Source: Hyphomonas johnsonii MHS-2
GTDB taxonomy: Bacteria; Pseudomonadota; Alphaproteobacteria; Caulobacterales; Hyphomonadaceae
Direction: 5' to 3'
Assembly: GCF_000685275.1 (NCBI RefSeq)
Contig: NZ_ARYK01000003.1
Coordinates: 1 to 64,000, forward strand
Length of the DNA stretch: 64,000 bases
Shown here: piece by piece, positions 8,812 to 18,397 of the stretch
Layout: every line of letters begins with the position of its first letter
Position numbering within the stretch: the first letter of the stretch is position 1
The notes under the pieces: generated by a model
What the model was told of the DNA's origin: nothing
Database searches by the model: none
Seen by the model: only the letters and a program-made list of their open reading frames with translations
Made by a program: the position numbers and the translations under genes

Positions 8812-10407
8812 ATGCCCAAAGTCCTTATCGGAGACAAGCTCTCCCCCGCCGCCGTCGAGATCTTCCACGCACGTGGTATCGAAACCGTCACCAAGGTCGG
8901 TCTGAACACGGAAGACCTGATCAAGGAAATCCCGGACTATGACGGCCTGGTCGTCCGGTCCGCCTGCAAGCCGAATGCAGACGTCATCGCTGCGGCCAGG
9001 AACCTGAAAGTCATTGGCCGCGCCGGTATCGGCGTCGACAATATCGACATCAAGGCGGCCACCGCAAAGGGCGTCGTCGTGATGAACACGCCGTTCGGCA
9101 ACGCCATCACCACAGCCGAGCACGCCATCGCCATGATGTTCGCTGCCGCCCGGCAGATCCCGGCCGCCAACGCGGAAACGCAAGACGGCAAATGGCCGAA
9201 ATCCGGCTATATGGGCACCGAGGTCAGCTACAAGACACTGGGCCTGATCGGTTGCGGCAACATTGGCAGCCGTGTCGCCGAACGCGCTGTGGGCCTGAAG
9301 ATGAAGGTCGTCGCCTACGACCCCTTCCTTACCGAAGAGCGCGCCGTCGAACTCGGGGTCGAGAAGGTGGAACTGGACGACCTGCTGAAACGCGCAGATG
9401 TGATCACGCTGCACGTGCCGCTGACAGACCAGACCCGCAACGTCCTCTCGCGTGAAAACCTGGCGAAGACCAAGAAGGGCCTGATCCTGGTCAACTGCGC
9501 GCGCGGCGGCCTGGTCGACGAGGACGCCGTTGCCGAAATGCTGGACAATGGCCATCTTGCCGGCGCCGCGTTCGATGTGTTTGCCGTGGAGCCCGCCAAG
9601 GAAAACGTGCTTTTCGGCAAGAAGAACTTCATCGCCACGCCGCACCTCGGCGCCGCCACGACTGAAGCGCAGGAAAATGTCGCCCTGCAGGTGGCAGAGC
9701 AGATGTCGGACTACCTGCTGTCGGGTGCGGTCACCAATGCGCTGAACATGCCGTCGATCACGGCGGAAGAAGCCCCGCGCATCAAGCCGTTCGCCAGCCT
9801 TGCCGAAAAGCTGGGCAGCTTCGCCGGGCAGATCTCGGATTTCGGCTATGATGAAGTCGTCATCGAATATGAAGGCGAGGTTGCAGACCTCAATCGCAAG
9901 CCGCTGACGGCGGCCCTGCTGGCTGGCCTGCTGCGCGCCTCGCGCGGTGACGTGAACATGGTGTCGGCCCCGGCGATCCTCGCCGACTCCGGCGTCAAGC
10001 TGACCGAGACCAAGACAGAAGACAGCCCGGTCTATGACAGCCTGATCCGCGTCAAGGTGAAGACCAAGGCGACCAAGAACGCGTCGGAAGGTGGCTGGCG
10101 CACGCTTGCCGGCACGCTGATTGCCGGGCAGCCGCGCATTGTCGAAGTGAAGGGCATGGCGCTGGAAGGCGATTTCTCGCCGGTCACGCTGTACGTCAAC
10201 AATCTCGACAAGCCGGGTTTCATCGGCGCGCTTGGCCAGATGCTGGGCGAGGCGAAGGTCAATATCGCGACCTTCCACCTTGGCCGCACCAAAGCCGGCG
10301 GCGAAGCGATCGCCCTGATCGGCATCGATTCCGTGCCTGGCGATGCGTTCGTGACCAAGCTGCAGGCGCTGCCGCAAGTGCGGTATGCGAAGGTGCTGAC
10401 GTTCTGA
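8812..10407 (+). CDS. serA: D-3-phosphoglycerate dehydrogenase
   Basis: NAD-dependent oxidation of 3-phosphoglycerate to 3-phosphohydroxypyruvate, the first committed step of serine synthesis. 531 residues, the long (type I) form: substrate domain halves, a Rossmann NAD domain (GLIGCGNIGSR near residue 145), the catalytic region with NCARGGLVDE (about 230) and the H in TPHLGAAT (about 281), then an intervening domain (about 320-450) and a C-terminal ACT domain (about 455-531) that in homologues binds serine. It is second in the serC-serA unit and separated from serC by two REP-like hairpins. Confidence 0.97.
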   Translation: MPKVLIGDKLSPAAVEIFHARGIETVTKVGLNTEDLIKEIPDYDGLVVRSACKPNADVIAAARNLKVIGRAGIGVDNIDIKAATAKGVVVMNTPFGNAITTAEHAIAMMFAAARQIPAANAETQDGKWPKSGYMGTEVSYKTLGLIGCGNIGSRVAERAVGLKMKVVAYDPFLTEERAVELGVEKVELDDLLKRADVITLHVPLTDQTRNVLSRENLAKTKKGLILVNCARGGLVDEDAVAEMLDNGHLAGAAFDVFAVEPAKENVLFGKKNFIATPHLGAATTEAQENVALQVAEQMSDYLLSGAVTNALNMPSITAEEAPRIKPFASLAEKLGSFAGQISDFGYDEVVIEYEGEVADLNRKPLTAALLAGLLRASRGDVNMVSAPAILADSGVKLTETKTEDSPVYDSLIRVKVKTKATKNASEGGWRTLAGTLIAGQPRIVEVKGMALEGDFSPVTLYVNNLDKPGFIGALGQMLGEAKVNIATFHLGRTKAGGEAIALIGIDSVPGDAFVTKLQALPQVRYAKVLTF

Positions 10408-10440
10408 TCGTTCGAATGCCGCATAATTGCTATTCAGACC

Positions 10441-10467
10441 GCAGGGCTGCCCGATGGGTGGCCCTGC
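10441..10467 (+). other. Stem-loop between serA and the flavodoxin-like gene
   Basis: GCAGGGC (10441-10447) pairs with GCCCTGC (10461-10467), and an inner GCCC/GGGT adds pairs. No T tract follows, so it is not a standard terminator; it may be an mRNA-end or stability structure. Confidence 0.5.
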
Positions 10468-10504
10468 ACTAGCTAACAGGCTCCAACCAGCAAGGAGCCT
10501 CATC

Positions 10505-11095
10505 ATGGCCAAGATCGCTATCGTCTATCATTCCGGCTATGGTCACACGGCCAAGGTCGCAGAACACGTCCGTATCGGCGCTGCCAGTGTCTCCGGCGCG
10601 GAAGTCATACTCTACAAGGCCGACGACCTCACCAGTCCCGACGCGGGTCCGTGGGATGAACTGGCCGCTGCCGATGCCATCATCTTCGGCGCGCCAACCT
10701 ATATGGGCTCCGCATCGGCCGTCTTTAAGCAGTTCATGGAGGCCAGTTCGAAGGTCTGGTTCTCGCACGGATGGAAAGACAAGATTGCCGCCGGATTCAC
10801 TAATTCCGGCTCATTGTACGGCGACAAGTCCTCGACCCTGCAGCAATTTTCCACCCTCGCGGCGCAACATGGCATGATCTGGACAGGCACCGGCATGCTG
10901 CCCGGCTACAATGCGTCCACCAAGGACATCAATGCGGTGCACAACCGGGCGAGCTTCACGCTGGGCCTCGGCGTCCAGTCGTTGACAGACCAGCCGGCAG
11001 ACCAAACGCCGGATCGCTTCGATCTCGAGACGGCCGAGCAATTCGGCCACCGTGTCTCTGAAGTCACCATTCGCTGGGTTCGCGGCCGCACCTAG
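10505..11095 (+). CDS. Flavodoxin-like NAD(P)H-dependent oxidoreductase (WrbA/FMN-reductase type)
   Basis: 196 residues of flavodoxin fold. The FMN phosphate loop is YHSGYGHTAKVAEH at residues 8-21; GAPTYMGSAS near 62 and TNSGSLYGD near 97 match the isoalloxazine-binding loops of the WrbA and flavodoxin_2 group. It probably reduces quinones or other small acceptors with two electrons. The ATG at 10505 follows AAGGAG. It is preceded by a hairpin and followed by the PagL-like gene 71 bases later. The electron acceptor cannot be named. Confidence 0.8.
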   Translation: MAKIAIVYHSGYGHTAKVAEHVRIGAASVSGAEVILYKADDLTSPDAGPWDELAAADAIIFGAPTYMGSASAVFKQFMEASSKVWFSHGWKDKIAAGFTNSGSLYGDKSSTLQQFSTLAAQHGMIWTGTGMLPGYNASTKDINAVHNRASFTLGLGVQSLTDQPADQTPDRFDLETAEQFGHRVSEVTIRWVRGRT

Positions 11096-11166
11096 TGCGC
11101 AAAGCCTTGACGGCGCGGCAAAAACATTAATTCCCTTCCATCTTACGCCTGACAGGGGAATCATTC

Positions 11167-11745
11167 ATGCGCCGCACTCTACTCACACTTTCCACGCTCG
11201 GCCTGCTGGCCGGGACAGCGTCGGCGGACCTCCTGGAGGAGGTCCGTTTCGGCGTCCTGCAACACAATATCTGTGTTCAGGACTGCAATAATGCCGACAA
11301 GGAAGACGGGCCCAACATCAACGGGGAACTGGTGTTCAAGTCCCCGAATTTCCTGTCGATCATCTGGTCGCCACGCCCTTATGTGATGGGCAGCGCCAAC
11401 ACGGCCGGTAATACCAGCTTTGGCGCCGTTGGCCTCACATGGGACTGGGAATTCGCCGACGGCTGGTCGCTGGAACTGGGAGAGGGCTATGCGATCCATA
11501 GCGGCGAACTGGAAAGCCCGTTCCCGCAAGGCGATCCGCGGGGCGATGCCTTCACGGAAAAGCACGTCCTGCTCGGTTCGCGTGACCTGTTCCGGACCTC
11601 GTTTGGGCTGAACTACGAATTCTCCGACAGCTGGGGTGGCCAGATCCTGTACGAGCATCTCAGCCACGGCCAGATCATCGGCAGCGGCCGCAATCAGGGC
11701 CTCGACAATCTCGGCGTGCGCGTCATCTACAAATTTGGTGGCTGA
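11167..11745 (+). CDS. PagL-like lipid A 3-O-deacylase (acyloxyacyl hydrolase family)
   Basis: 192-residue outer-membrane beta-barrel that would remove the 3-O acyl chain from lipid A. A signal peptide (cleavage after TASA, residue 20) leads into strands with alternating aromatic residues and ends KFGG, giving the C-terminal aromatic typical of barrels. The catalytic His-Ser of PagL is matched by H164 and S166 in YEHLSHG. The acidic residue of the PagL triad is not certain: the equivalent region reads NQGLDNLG, with Gln/Asp rather than a clear Glu. The gap after the gene before purA is 146 bases. Confidence 0.75.
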   Translation: MRRTLLTLSTLGLLAGTASADLLEEVRFGVLQHNICVQDCNNADKEDGPNINGELVFKSPNFLSIIWSPRPYVMGSANTAGNTSFGAVGLTWDWEFADGWSLELGEGYAIHSGELESPFPQGDPRGDAFTEKHVLLGSRDLFRTSFGLNYEFSDSWGGQILYEHLSHGQIIGSGRNQGLDNLGVRVIYKFGG

Positions 11746-11891
11746 GGCACCGTCGCCGGAAGCGACATTTTCGCCCGCATCGGCAACTTGGGCATGATTG
11801 CGCGCGCACGCCACGCCAACCATGTCGGCAGGGCCTTGCAATTACCGGCCAAATCCTGCCCATGTCGCGGCGGCTGAATAGGGAGCAGGAC

Positions 11892-13184
11892 ATGTCAGGT
11901 GTGGTCGTCGTCGGGGCCCAGTGGGGCGATGAAGGCAAGGGCAAGATCGTCGACTGGCTGTCGAGCCGGGCCGATGTGGTCGTGCGTTTCCAGGGTGGCC
12001 ACAATGCCGGTCATACGCTGGTCATAGACGGCAAGGTGTTCAAGCTGGCGCTGCTGCCGTCGGGCCTGGTGCGCGGCGGCAAGCTGTCGGTGATCGGCAA
12101 TGGTGTCGTGGTGGACCCCTGGCACATGCTGACCGAGATCGAGGGCATCCGGGCGCAGGGCGTCGAGGTGACGCCGGAGAACCTTGTTCTCGCTGACAAT
12201 GCGTCGCTGATCCTGCCCTGGCACAAGGACATTGATGCGGCGCGGGAAGGGGCCCTAGGCGCCGCTCAGATCGGCACCACCAAGCGCGGCATCGGCCCGG
12301 CCTATGAAGACCGCGTCGGCCGGCGCGCCATCCGCGTTGCGGACCTGGCTGATCCGGCTGCGCTGGACATGAAGATCGAGCGGCTGCTCGCCCATCACCG
12401 GCCCCTGCGCACCGGCCTCGACCTGCCCGAACCGGACGGCGCGCAGCTCAAGACCGACCTCCTGGCCATTGCGCCGCAGATTCTCGCGTATGCCCAGCCC
12501 GTCTGGAAGCTGCTGGACGAGCAGGTCAGGCGGGGCCGCCGCATCCTGTTCGAGGGCGCTCAGGGCGTGATGCTGGATGTCGACCACGGCACCTATCCGT
12601 TCGTCACCTCGTCCAATGTCGTCGCCGGGAATGCATCCGCCGGAAGCGGCGTCGGTCCGGGCGCCATTTCCTATGTGCTGGGCCTTGCCAAGGCCTACAC
12701 GACACGGGTCGGCGCCGGCCCGTTCCCGACCGAGCTGCATGATGAAACCGGCGAGCGGCTTTGCCGCATCGGCAAGGAAGTCGGCGTCAATACCGGCCGG
12801 CCCCGCCGCTGCGGCTGGTTCGACAGCGTCATGGTGCGCCAGGCCTGTGCCACGAGCGGCGTGAACGGCCTGGCCCTGACCAAGCTCGACGTGCTCGACG
12901 GATTTGACGAGATCAAGGTCTGCATCGCCTATCGCCTGCACGGCAAGGAGATCGACCACTACCCGGCCGGCCTGACCGACCAGGCGGCCGTTGAGCCGAT
13001 CTACGAGACCATCGAGGGCTGGAAGGGGTCCACCGCAGGCGCCCGCAGTTGGGCCGACCTGCCGGCCGAGGCGGTGAAATATGTCCGCAGGCTCGAAGAG
13101 CTGGTGGGCAAGCCCTGCGCGCTCGTGTCGACCTCACCCGAACGCGAAGACGTCATCCTGATGCGCGATCCGTTCGAATTGTAG
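11892..13184 (+). CDS. purA: Adenylosuccinate synthetase
   Basis: GTP-dependent condensation of IMP with aspartate to adenylosuccinate, first step from IMP to AMP. 430 residues, the normal length. The N-terminal [14 protein letters not shown] (catalytic Asp and phosphate loop), GGHNAGHT with the catalytic His near residue 41, [11 protein letters not shown] near 130, and the GTP-binding TKLD near 335 are all present. The ATG at 11892 follows GGGAGCAGGA; an in-frame start at 11862 would add ten residues without homology. It is flanked by unrelated genes. Confidence 0.97.
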   Translation: MSGVVVVGAQWGDEGKGKIVDWLSSRADVVVRFQGGHNAGHTLVIDGKVFKLALLPSGLVRGGKLSVIGNGVVVDPWHMLTEIEGIRAQGVEVTPENLVLADNASLILPWHKDIDAAREGALGAAQIGTTKRGIGPAYEDRVGRRAIRVADLADPAALDMKIERLLAHHRPLRTGLDLPEPDGAQLKTDLLAIAPQILAYAQPVWKLLDEQVRRGRRILFEGAQGVMLDVDHGTYPFVTSSNVVAGNASAGSGVGPGAISYVLGLAKAYTTRVGAGPFPTELHDETGERLCRIGKEVGVNTGRPRRCGWFDSVMVRQACATSGVNGLALTKLDVLDGFDEIKVCIAYRLHGKEIDHYPAGLTDQAAVEPIYETIEGWKGSTAGARSWADLPAEAVKYVRRLEELVGKPCALVSTSPEREDVILMRDPFEL

Positions 13185-13270
13185 GACTACGCAGACTCCC
13201 TTAGTGACAAGGGGCGCGCGATTTGACCTCTTGCGGGCCAGAAGCCCATTTGACGAGGAGGTCATCGCCA

Positions 13271-13507
13271 ATGTCCCACACACCCCACGAACTCGCCGAG
13301 GAATTTCCTGACGCGGTAGACAAGATTCATGAGCTGAAGGCCAGCAATCCGCATTTCGCCCGCCTGGCGGATGAATACCATGATGTGAACCGGCACATTC
13401 ACCGTCATGAATCGGGAATCCAGCCGACCACGGACGCGCACGAGACGGAATTGCGCAAGCGCCGGCTGGTCCTCAAGGACGAAATTTACGCGATTCTGAA
13501 GGGCTGA
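13271..13507 (+). CDS. YdcH family (DUF465) small protein
   Basis: 78 residues and mostly helical. The DUF465 pattern is visible: an N-terminal helix ending FARLADEYHDVNRHIHRHE, a short turn, then a helix LRKRRLVLKDEIYAIL. Homologues such as YdcH and SlyX-like proteins are small coiled-coil proteins without known activity. A strong GAGGAGG ribosome site precedes the ATG at 13271. It sits alone between purA and the MASE1 kinase. Confidence 0.85.
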   Translation: MSHTPHELAEEFPDAVDKIHELKASNPHFARLADEYHDVNRHIHRHESGIQPTTDAHETELRKRRLVLKDEIYAILKG

Positions 13508-13643
13508 CCGGTCCGGCCTGGGTGGCCCGCGGGGCACCTTTGAACCGCCAAGGTAGCAGCGGCGCACACGCAGCCCGAGTAAGATATCGTAAATTGTATA
13601 GTGAATAGGGTCTTCCAGGAATCGATCTTGAGGACCTGAATGT

Positions 13644-16600
13644 ATGACTCTGTCAACACTTGAAGAGCCAGCTGCAGCCGAGCGGAGCGGGGGGGCACGC
13701 CTCTCGGCCTTCATCCGCCGGCCAGGGATTGTTCATGCCCTGTTGGTTCTCGCCTCGTGTTCATTGTCTGCCGGTGCGGTCCTGCTGACACGTGGCACTG
13801 GCGACGTTGCAGCCGTCTGGCCCGTCAACGCGATCCTGCTGGTCGTGGTCCTGAAGTGGCCCAGGGCCGAATGGCCTTCATTGTTCGGGTGCCTGATCCT
13901 CGGCAACCTGCTGGCCAATTTCCTCATCGGCGACCCGTGGCTGCGCTGTGTCATCCTGGCCGGCGCGAATAGCCTTGAAGTGCTCATCGTGGCGCTGATT
14001 ATGACCCGGAATTTCAAGCCAAGAATTACCAGCAAGGCCGGCATCATCCGCCTGTGCGCAGCATCCCTGATCGCGTGCAGTGTTTCGACCCCGCTGGCAC
14101 TTGCAGGGCTTGCCATCACCGGCGCGACACTTCCCTTGCAGAACACGGTTCTCTGGTTTTTCGGGGACATTCTCGGCCTGCTCCTCTTCACTCCGCTGCT
14201 GTGGGCGCTGTTGGCGAAGCGCGATCATGTCGGACAGGCGCTGAGCTGGAAGTCTGTGGTCGAGGGGTTTCTTGTTGTCGCCGTCACGATTGGCGTGTTC
14301 GCCCAGTCGAGCTTTCCGCTGCTCTTCCTCGTTCCGCCGGTTGTCGTGCCATTCACGTTTCGCCATGGGGTTCGCGGGGCCGCCGTTGCGCTGCTTGTCG
14401 TAACGGCGATCTCCATCGGATTCACCTATGCCGGAATGGGGCCGACAATGCTGGCAACAGGGGGTGTCGTCGAGCACATGCTGGTGCTTCAGGCGTTCCT
14501 TGCGGCGAACTCGTACATGGCGCTGACGCTCGGGGCGTCGGTTGTGGAGCGGAACCGCCTGAACCAGCGCCTGCGCAATTCGCGGCGCCGGATTGTCGAG
14601 CGATCTACACGGGAAAACGTGCTTCTCAGCCAGGCCGAAATGGCAGACGAGATCTTGCACGTCGGCCACTGGACGGTGGAGGCGGGCACGGGCGACATTT
14701 ACTGGTCGCCGGAAGTTTACCGGATTCACGGCGTGACGCCTGAAACGTTTGATCCGATGCTGGGAGCTGCGCTGGATTTCTTTGCTCCGGAGGATCGCGA
14801 ATGGGTTTCGGACATGATTGATCGCCATATGGCAACCGGGGAGGACTGGGACTTCGAGGCGACCCTCATTCGACGCTCTGACGGACAGCGGCGGCGGGTG
14901 AGGTCGATTGCGAAATGCCAAGTCAACCGGTCGGGGTCGGTTGAGAGCATATTCGGCGTATTCAAGGATATCACGCAGGAACACGAACTCTATGCGGCGC
15001 TCGCCGCGAAGGAAGAGCAGTATCGCCTCCTGGCCGAACACTCGACCGACATTGTTCTCAAGTTCGGTCTCGATGGCATCATCAATTACGCATCGCCCTC
15101 GGCCTCCGTGATCGCGTCGCCGGAAGAGTCGATTGGCAAGCGGACGGTCGACTTCGTCATCCCTGAAGACCGCGACTACGCGATCGCAATCACGCAGGAC
15201 CTGTTCACGGACAAGGAATTCGACCACAGCGTACAGCGCGAATTCAGGGTGCGTCTCGCTGACGGTTCGATCGTCTGGCTGGAAGGCAAGCCGCAGATCA
15301 TTTCTGACGCCGACGGAAATGCGGTTGAAGTTGTGTCGACCTATCGCGATGTCAGCGAGCGCCATGAGCGCGAGAAAGCGCTCGCCGAAGCGCGCCTGGA
15401 AGCTGAATTGGCAACTGTCGCCCGCACGGAATTCCTGTCCAACATGAGCCATGAAATCCGTACACCCCTGAACGGTGTTCTCGGGTTTACCGACATCCTG
15501 AAGACAACGGCGCTGACGGATGACCAGCTGACCTATGTGCAGCGGATTTCATCTGCGGGCCGCACGCTGCTCGAAATCGTCAATGATATTCTGGATTTCT
15601 CGAAGATCGATGCTGGCCACATGGATGTCGAAAAGCGCCCTTATGATCTTCGCGCGGTCATCGACGATGTCGTGAGCCTGATCGCGGCGGCGCGGCCAAA
15701 CCCGAACGTCAAGATCTCCTGCCAGGTTTCGCCTGATGTGGCTGCGGCGGTGGTGGGAGACGAGACGCGCGTACGCCAGATTCTCACCAATATCGTCGGC
15801 AATGCCGCCAAGTTCACGGAGGCTGGTCATGTCCGGCTGGACGTGCGGGTGAGAGACGGGCGGCTCTGCATGATTGTCGCCGATACCGGGCCGGGCATTC
15901 CAGCCGACAAGATCGCCCATATCTTTACCGGCTTTTCGCAGGCCGATTCGACAATCACCCGGCGTTTCGGCGGCTCCGGCCTCGGCCTGTCGATCAGCCG
16001 GTCGCTGGCATTGCTGATGGATGGTGATCTGGAGATCGTCAGTGAGGAAGGGGAGGGCACGAACGCAATCGTCACCCTGCCTTACATTCCTGATCGGCGC
16101 ACAGGCCGTGCCGAGACACCGGACATGGTCGAAGACCGCCGGGCGCCCACTGCCGCCCGCGTGATGGTCGTCGACGATGTCGAGATGAACCGGGCCCTGA
16201 TCGAAGTCGGCCTGCGCAATGCCGGCCATGAAGTGACGAGCTTTTCGTCTGCGCCCGAGGCGATCCTGTCGCTGCTGGAAGGCACGCTGTATGACATCAT
16301 CCTGATGGATGTGCAGATGCCCGAGATGGACGGTCTGACTGCGACGCGTCGCATCCGTGAAATGCTCGGGCCTGCATCCCGGCTTCCCATCGTTGCCCTT
16401 ACGGCCAATGTGCTGGCCAGCCAGGCGGAAGAATGTATCGCGGCCGGCATGGACGCGCATTTCGCCAAGCCGATCAACATGGTGGGCCTGAACGGCCTGA
16501 TCGACCGGCTGTTGCGCAAGAAAGGGACCGAAGATGCCGAGCGGGCCGCTGCGGCGGATGCGCAGATCGAAGCGCTGAAGGAAGACTGCCGCCGCGATAT

Positions 16601-16850
16601 CCTCAACCTTCCCGGCCAGTTGGGCGCGCTGTTGCGCATCAGTGCACCGGAAGAACGTGCGCGCGCAGTTGCGGCCCTTGCACATTCCGTTGCGGGAACA
16701 TCCGGCAGCCTGGGCTTCAAGGACGTGTCGGACGCCGCTTTCAGGCTGGAGTCAGTCGCGAAGGAAATTGTTGTCACCGGCACGCCTGTCAGCGGGTCGC
16801 TGGAAGGCGCGGTCGATCGCTTCGTAAGTGTCGCCCAAGCTGCGGCCTGA
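13644..16850 (+). CDS. MASE1 hybrid sensor histidine kinase with receiver and Hpt domains
   Basis: 1068 residues in one polypeptide: a MASE1 integral-membrane sensor (about 25-310, eight to ten helices), two PAS domains (about 335-450 and 465-580), a HisKA dimerisation domain with the phospho-accepting H603 (SNMSHEIRTPLNG), an HATPase with NIVGNAAKF and GGSGLGL, a receiver with D889 (ILMDVQMPEMDG), and a C-terminal Hpt with H1014 (ALAHSVAGTSG). The Hpt lacks the usual Lys after the His (HSVAG instead of HxxKG). This is a complete intramolecular phosphorelay; the output partner is not nearby. An unusual feature is the weak ribosome site (GAGGACC). Confidence 0.9.
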   Translation: MTLSTLEEPAAAERSGGARLSAFIRRPGIVHALLVLASCSLSAGAVLLTRGTGDVAAVWPVNAILLVVVLKWPRAEWPSLFGCLILGNLLANFLIGDPWLRCVILAGANSLEVLIVALIMTRNFKPRITSKAGIIRLCAASLIACSVSTPLALAGLAITGATLPLQNTVLWFFGDILGLLLFTPLLWALLAKRDHVGQALSWKSVVEGFLVVAVTIGVFAQSSFPLLFLVPPVVVPFTFRHGVRGAAVALLVVTAISIGFTYAGMGPTMLATGGVVEHMLVLQAFLAANSYMALTLGASVVERNRLNQRLRNSRRRIVERSTRENVLLSQAEMADEILHVGHWTVEAGTGDIYWSPEVYRIHGVTPETFDPMLGAALDFFAPEDREWVSDMIDRHMATGEDWDFEATLIRRSDGQRRRVRSIAKCQVNRSGSVESIFGVFKDITQEHELYAALAAKEEQYRLLAEHSTDIVLKFGLDGIINYASPSASVIASPEESIGKRTVDFVIPEDRDYAIAITQDLFTDKEFDHSVQREFRVRLADGSIVWLEGKPQIISDADGNAVEVVSTYRDVSERHEREKALAEARLEAELATVARTEFLSNMSHEIRTPLNGVLGFTDILKTTALTDDQLTYVQRISSAGRTLLEIVNDILDFSKIDAGHMDVEKRPYDLRAVIDDVVSLIAAARPNPNVKISCQVSPDVAAAVVGDETRVRQILTNIVGNAAKFTEAGHVRLDVRVRDGRLCMIVADTGPGIPADKIAHIFTGFSQADSTITRRFGGSGLGLSISRSLALLMDGDLEIVSEEGEGTNAIVTLPYIPDRRTGRAETPDMVEDRRAPTAARVMVVDDVEMNRALIEVGLRNAGHEVTSFSSAPEAILSLLEGTLYDIILMDVQMPEMDGLTATRRIREMLGPASRLPIVALTANVLASQAEECIAAGMDAHFAKPINMVGLNGLIDRLLRKKGTEDAERAAAADAQIEALKEDCRRDILNLPGQLGALLRISAPEERARAVAALAHSVAGTSGSLGFKDVSDAAFRLESVAKEIVVTGTPVSGSLEGAVDRFVSVAQAAA

Positions 16851-16919
16851 CAGCGGCGCAGCGCCCGCGAAGGCGAGGCATTCGCTGACCGCCTGACCTG
16901 AGACGGGGCCAATTATAGG

Positions 16920-16947
16920 AAAGCCGGCTCCCAAGGGAGCCGGCTTT
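16920..16947. terminator. Bidirectional terminator between the MASE1 kinase and ccr
   Basis: A 13-bp perfect stem (16920-16932 with 16935-16947) beginning AAAGCCGGCTCCC. A and T runs at both ends serve the two convergent genes. Confidence 0.8.
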
Positions 16948-16970
16948 GCCTGCTCGTGAGGTCGTAACGG

Positions 16971-18242
16971 CTAAGTTTGCCCGCTGACGGCCAGGACGTC
17001 TTCTACCGTGCGCAGGCCGGGTTTCGGGCTGGTGACGAGGACGGCCATGTTGCCGGGCAGGTGCTTGTTGTCGAGCATCTTGTCATGGGCGGCCGGGATC
17101 TGATCCCAGGTGAAGACTTCCGACATGCCAGGGTCAATCCGCCGGTTGATGACGAGATCGTTGGCGGCGCTTGCCTGTTTCAGGTGCGCGAAGTGGCTGC
17201 CCTGAACGCGTTTCTGGCGCATCCACAGGAAGCGGGCATCCATGGTCAGGTTGAAGCCGGTCGTGCCGGCACAGATGACCACCATGCCGCCGCGCTTGAC
17301 CACGAAGACCGAGACCGGGAACGTGCTCTCGCCCGGATGTTCGAACACGATGTCGACATCCTTCTTGCCGGTGATGTCCCAGATCGCTTTGCCGAACTTG
17401 CGCGATTCCTTCATGTAGTCGGAGAATTCCGGACCGTTGACCGTGGGCAGCTGGCCCCAGCAATTGAAGTCCTTGCGGTTGATCACGCCCTTGGCCCCAA
17501 GGCTGAGGACGTGTTCGCGCTTCTCGTCGCTTGAAACGACGCCGATGGCGTTCGCCCCGGTGACGGCGCAGAGCTGGACGCCGAAGCTGCCTAGGCCGCC
17601 GGACGAACCCCAGACGAGCACGTTGTCGGCTGGTTTCACGATGTGCGGGCGGTGGCCGAACAGCATGCGATAGGCGGTGGCCAGCGTCAGCATGTAGCAG
17701 GCGCTTTCTTCCCAGGTGAGGTGCTTCGGGCGGGGCATGCACTGGCGGGCCTGGACGCGGGCGAACTGGGCGAAGCTGCCGTCCGGCGTCTCATAGCCCC
17801 AGATGCGCTGGGAGGGCGAGAACATCGGGTCGCCGCCATTGCATTCCTCGTCGTCGCCATCGTCCTGGTTGCAGTGGATGACGACTTCGTCGCCGGGCTT
17901 CACACGCGTGACCTTGCGGCCGACCGCCCAGACGATGCCGGCAGCATCGGACCCGGCGACATGGAAGTCCTGCTTGTGCACGTCGAACACGGAAATCGGG
18001 TCACCCAGCGCGGCCCAGATGCCGTTATAGTTCACGCCAGCCGCCATCACGAGGACGAGGACTTCGTCGGAATCGATTTCCGGCACCGGAACCTGTTCCA
18101 GTTGCATCGCCGTCGAAGGGCGGCCGTGGCGCTCGCGGCGGATCGCCCATGCGTGCATGAGCTTGGGCACATGGAACTCCGGCGGTATCTCGCCGAGCTC
18201 GTAGATGTCCTTGATTTTGCGGGCGGGGCTGTCTTTAGCCAT
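16971..18242 (-). CDS. ccr: Crotonyl-CoA carboxylase/reductase
   Basis: Reductive carboxylation of crotonyl-CoA with NADPH and CO2 to ethylmalonyl-CoA, the signature step of the ethylmalonyl-CoA pathway for C2 assimilation. 423 residues, close to the usual 428-430. It is a medium-chain reductase with the characteristic N-terminus (HAWAIRRERHGRP), GVNYNGIWAALG, the CNGGDPMFSP insert specific for Ccr, the Rossmann GSSGGLGSFGVQL and FEHPGESTFPVSVFVVKRGG. The ATG at 18242 follows AGGAGGAAGG; a longer reading frame upstream has no homology. The matching mutase ecm lies 2 kb away on the other strand. Confidence 0.95.
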   Translation of the reverse strand: MAKDSPARKIKDIYELGEIPPEFHVPKLMHAWAIRRERHGRPSTAMQLEQVPVPEIDSDEVLVLVMAAGVNYNGIWAALGDPISVFDVHKQDFHVAGSDAAGIVWAVGRKVTRVKPGDEVVIHCNQDDGDDEECNGGDPMFSPSQRIWGYETPDGSFAQFARVQARQCMPRPKHLTWEESACYMLTLATAYRMLFGHRPHIVKPADNVLVWGSSGGLGSFGVQLCAVTGANAIGVVSSDEKREHVLSLGAKGVINRKDFNCWGQLPTVNGPEFSDYMKESRKFGKAIWDITGKKDVDIVFEHPGESTFPVSVFVVKRGGMVVICAGTTGFNLTMDARFLWMRQKRVQGSHFAHLKQASAANDLVINRRIDPGMSEVFTWDQIPAAHDKMLDNKHLPGNMAVLVTSPKPGLRTVEDVLAVSGQT

Positions 18243-18344
18243 GGGATTGCCTTCCTCCTGGGGTCGTACCGGGGACCCGAGCGCCTTTATGGCATCTTCA
18301 CAGCCCCCCCAATTGCGGCCACACTGGCCTGTGAACTGCACCAG

Positions 18345-18362
18345 TGCAAGAAAATTGTTGCA
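18345..18362. promoter_or_regulatory. TGCAA-N8-TTGCA inverted repeat between ccr and the aminotransferase
   Basis: TGCAA (18345-18349) and TTGCA (18358-18362) flank GAAAATTG in the divergent gap, about 103 bases upstream of the ccr ATG. TTTGCAAA half-sites are used by acyl-CoA-responsive RamB/PccR regulators of C2/C3 assimilation (from memory), but the spacing here is two bases larger than that consensus. Confidence 0.35.
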
Positions 18363-18397
18363 GCGCACAAACGAGATCCAAGGGAGCGCGCTGCGCC

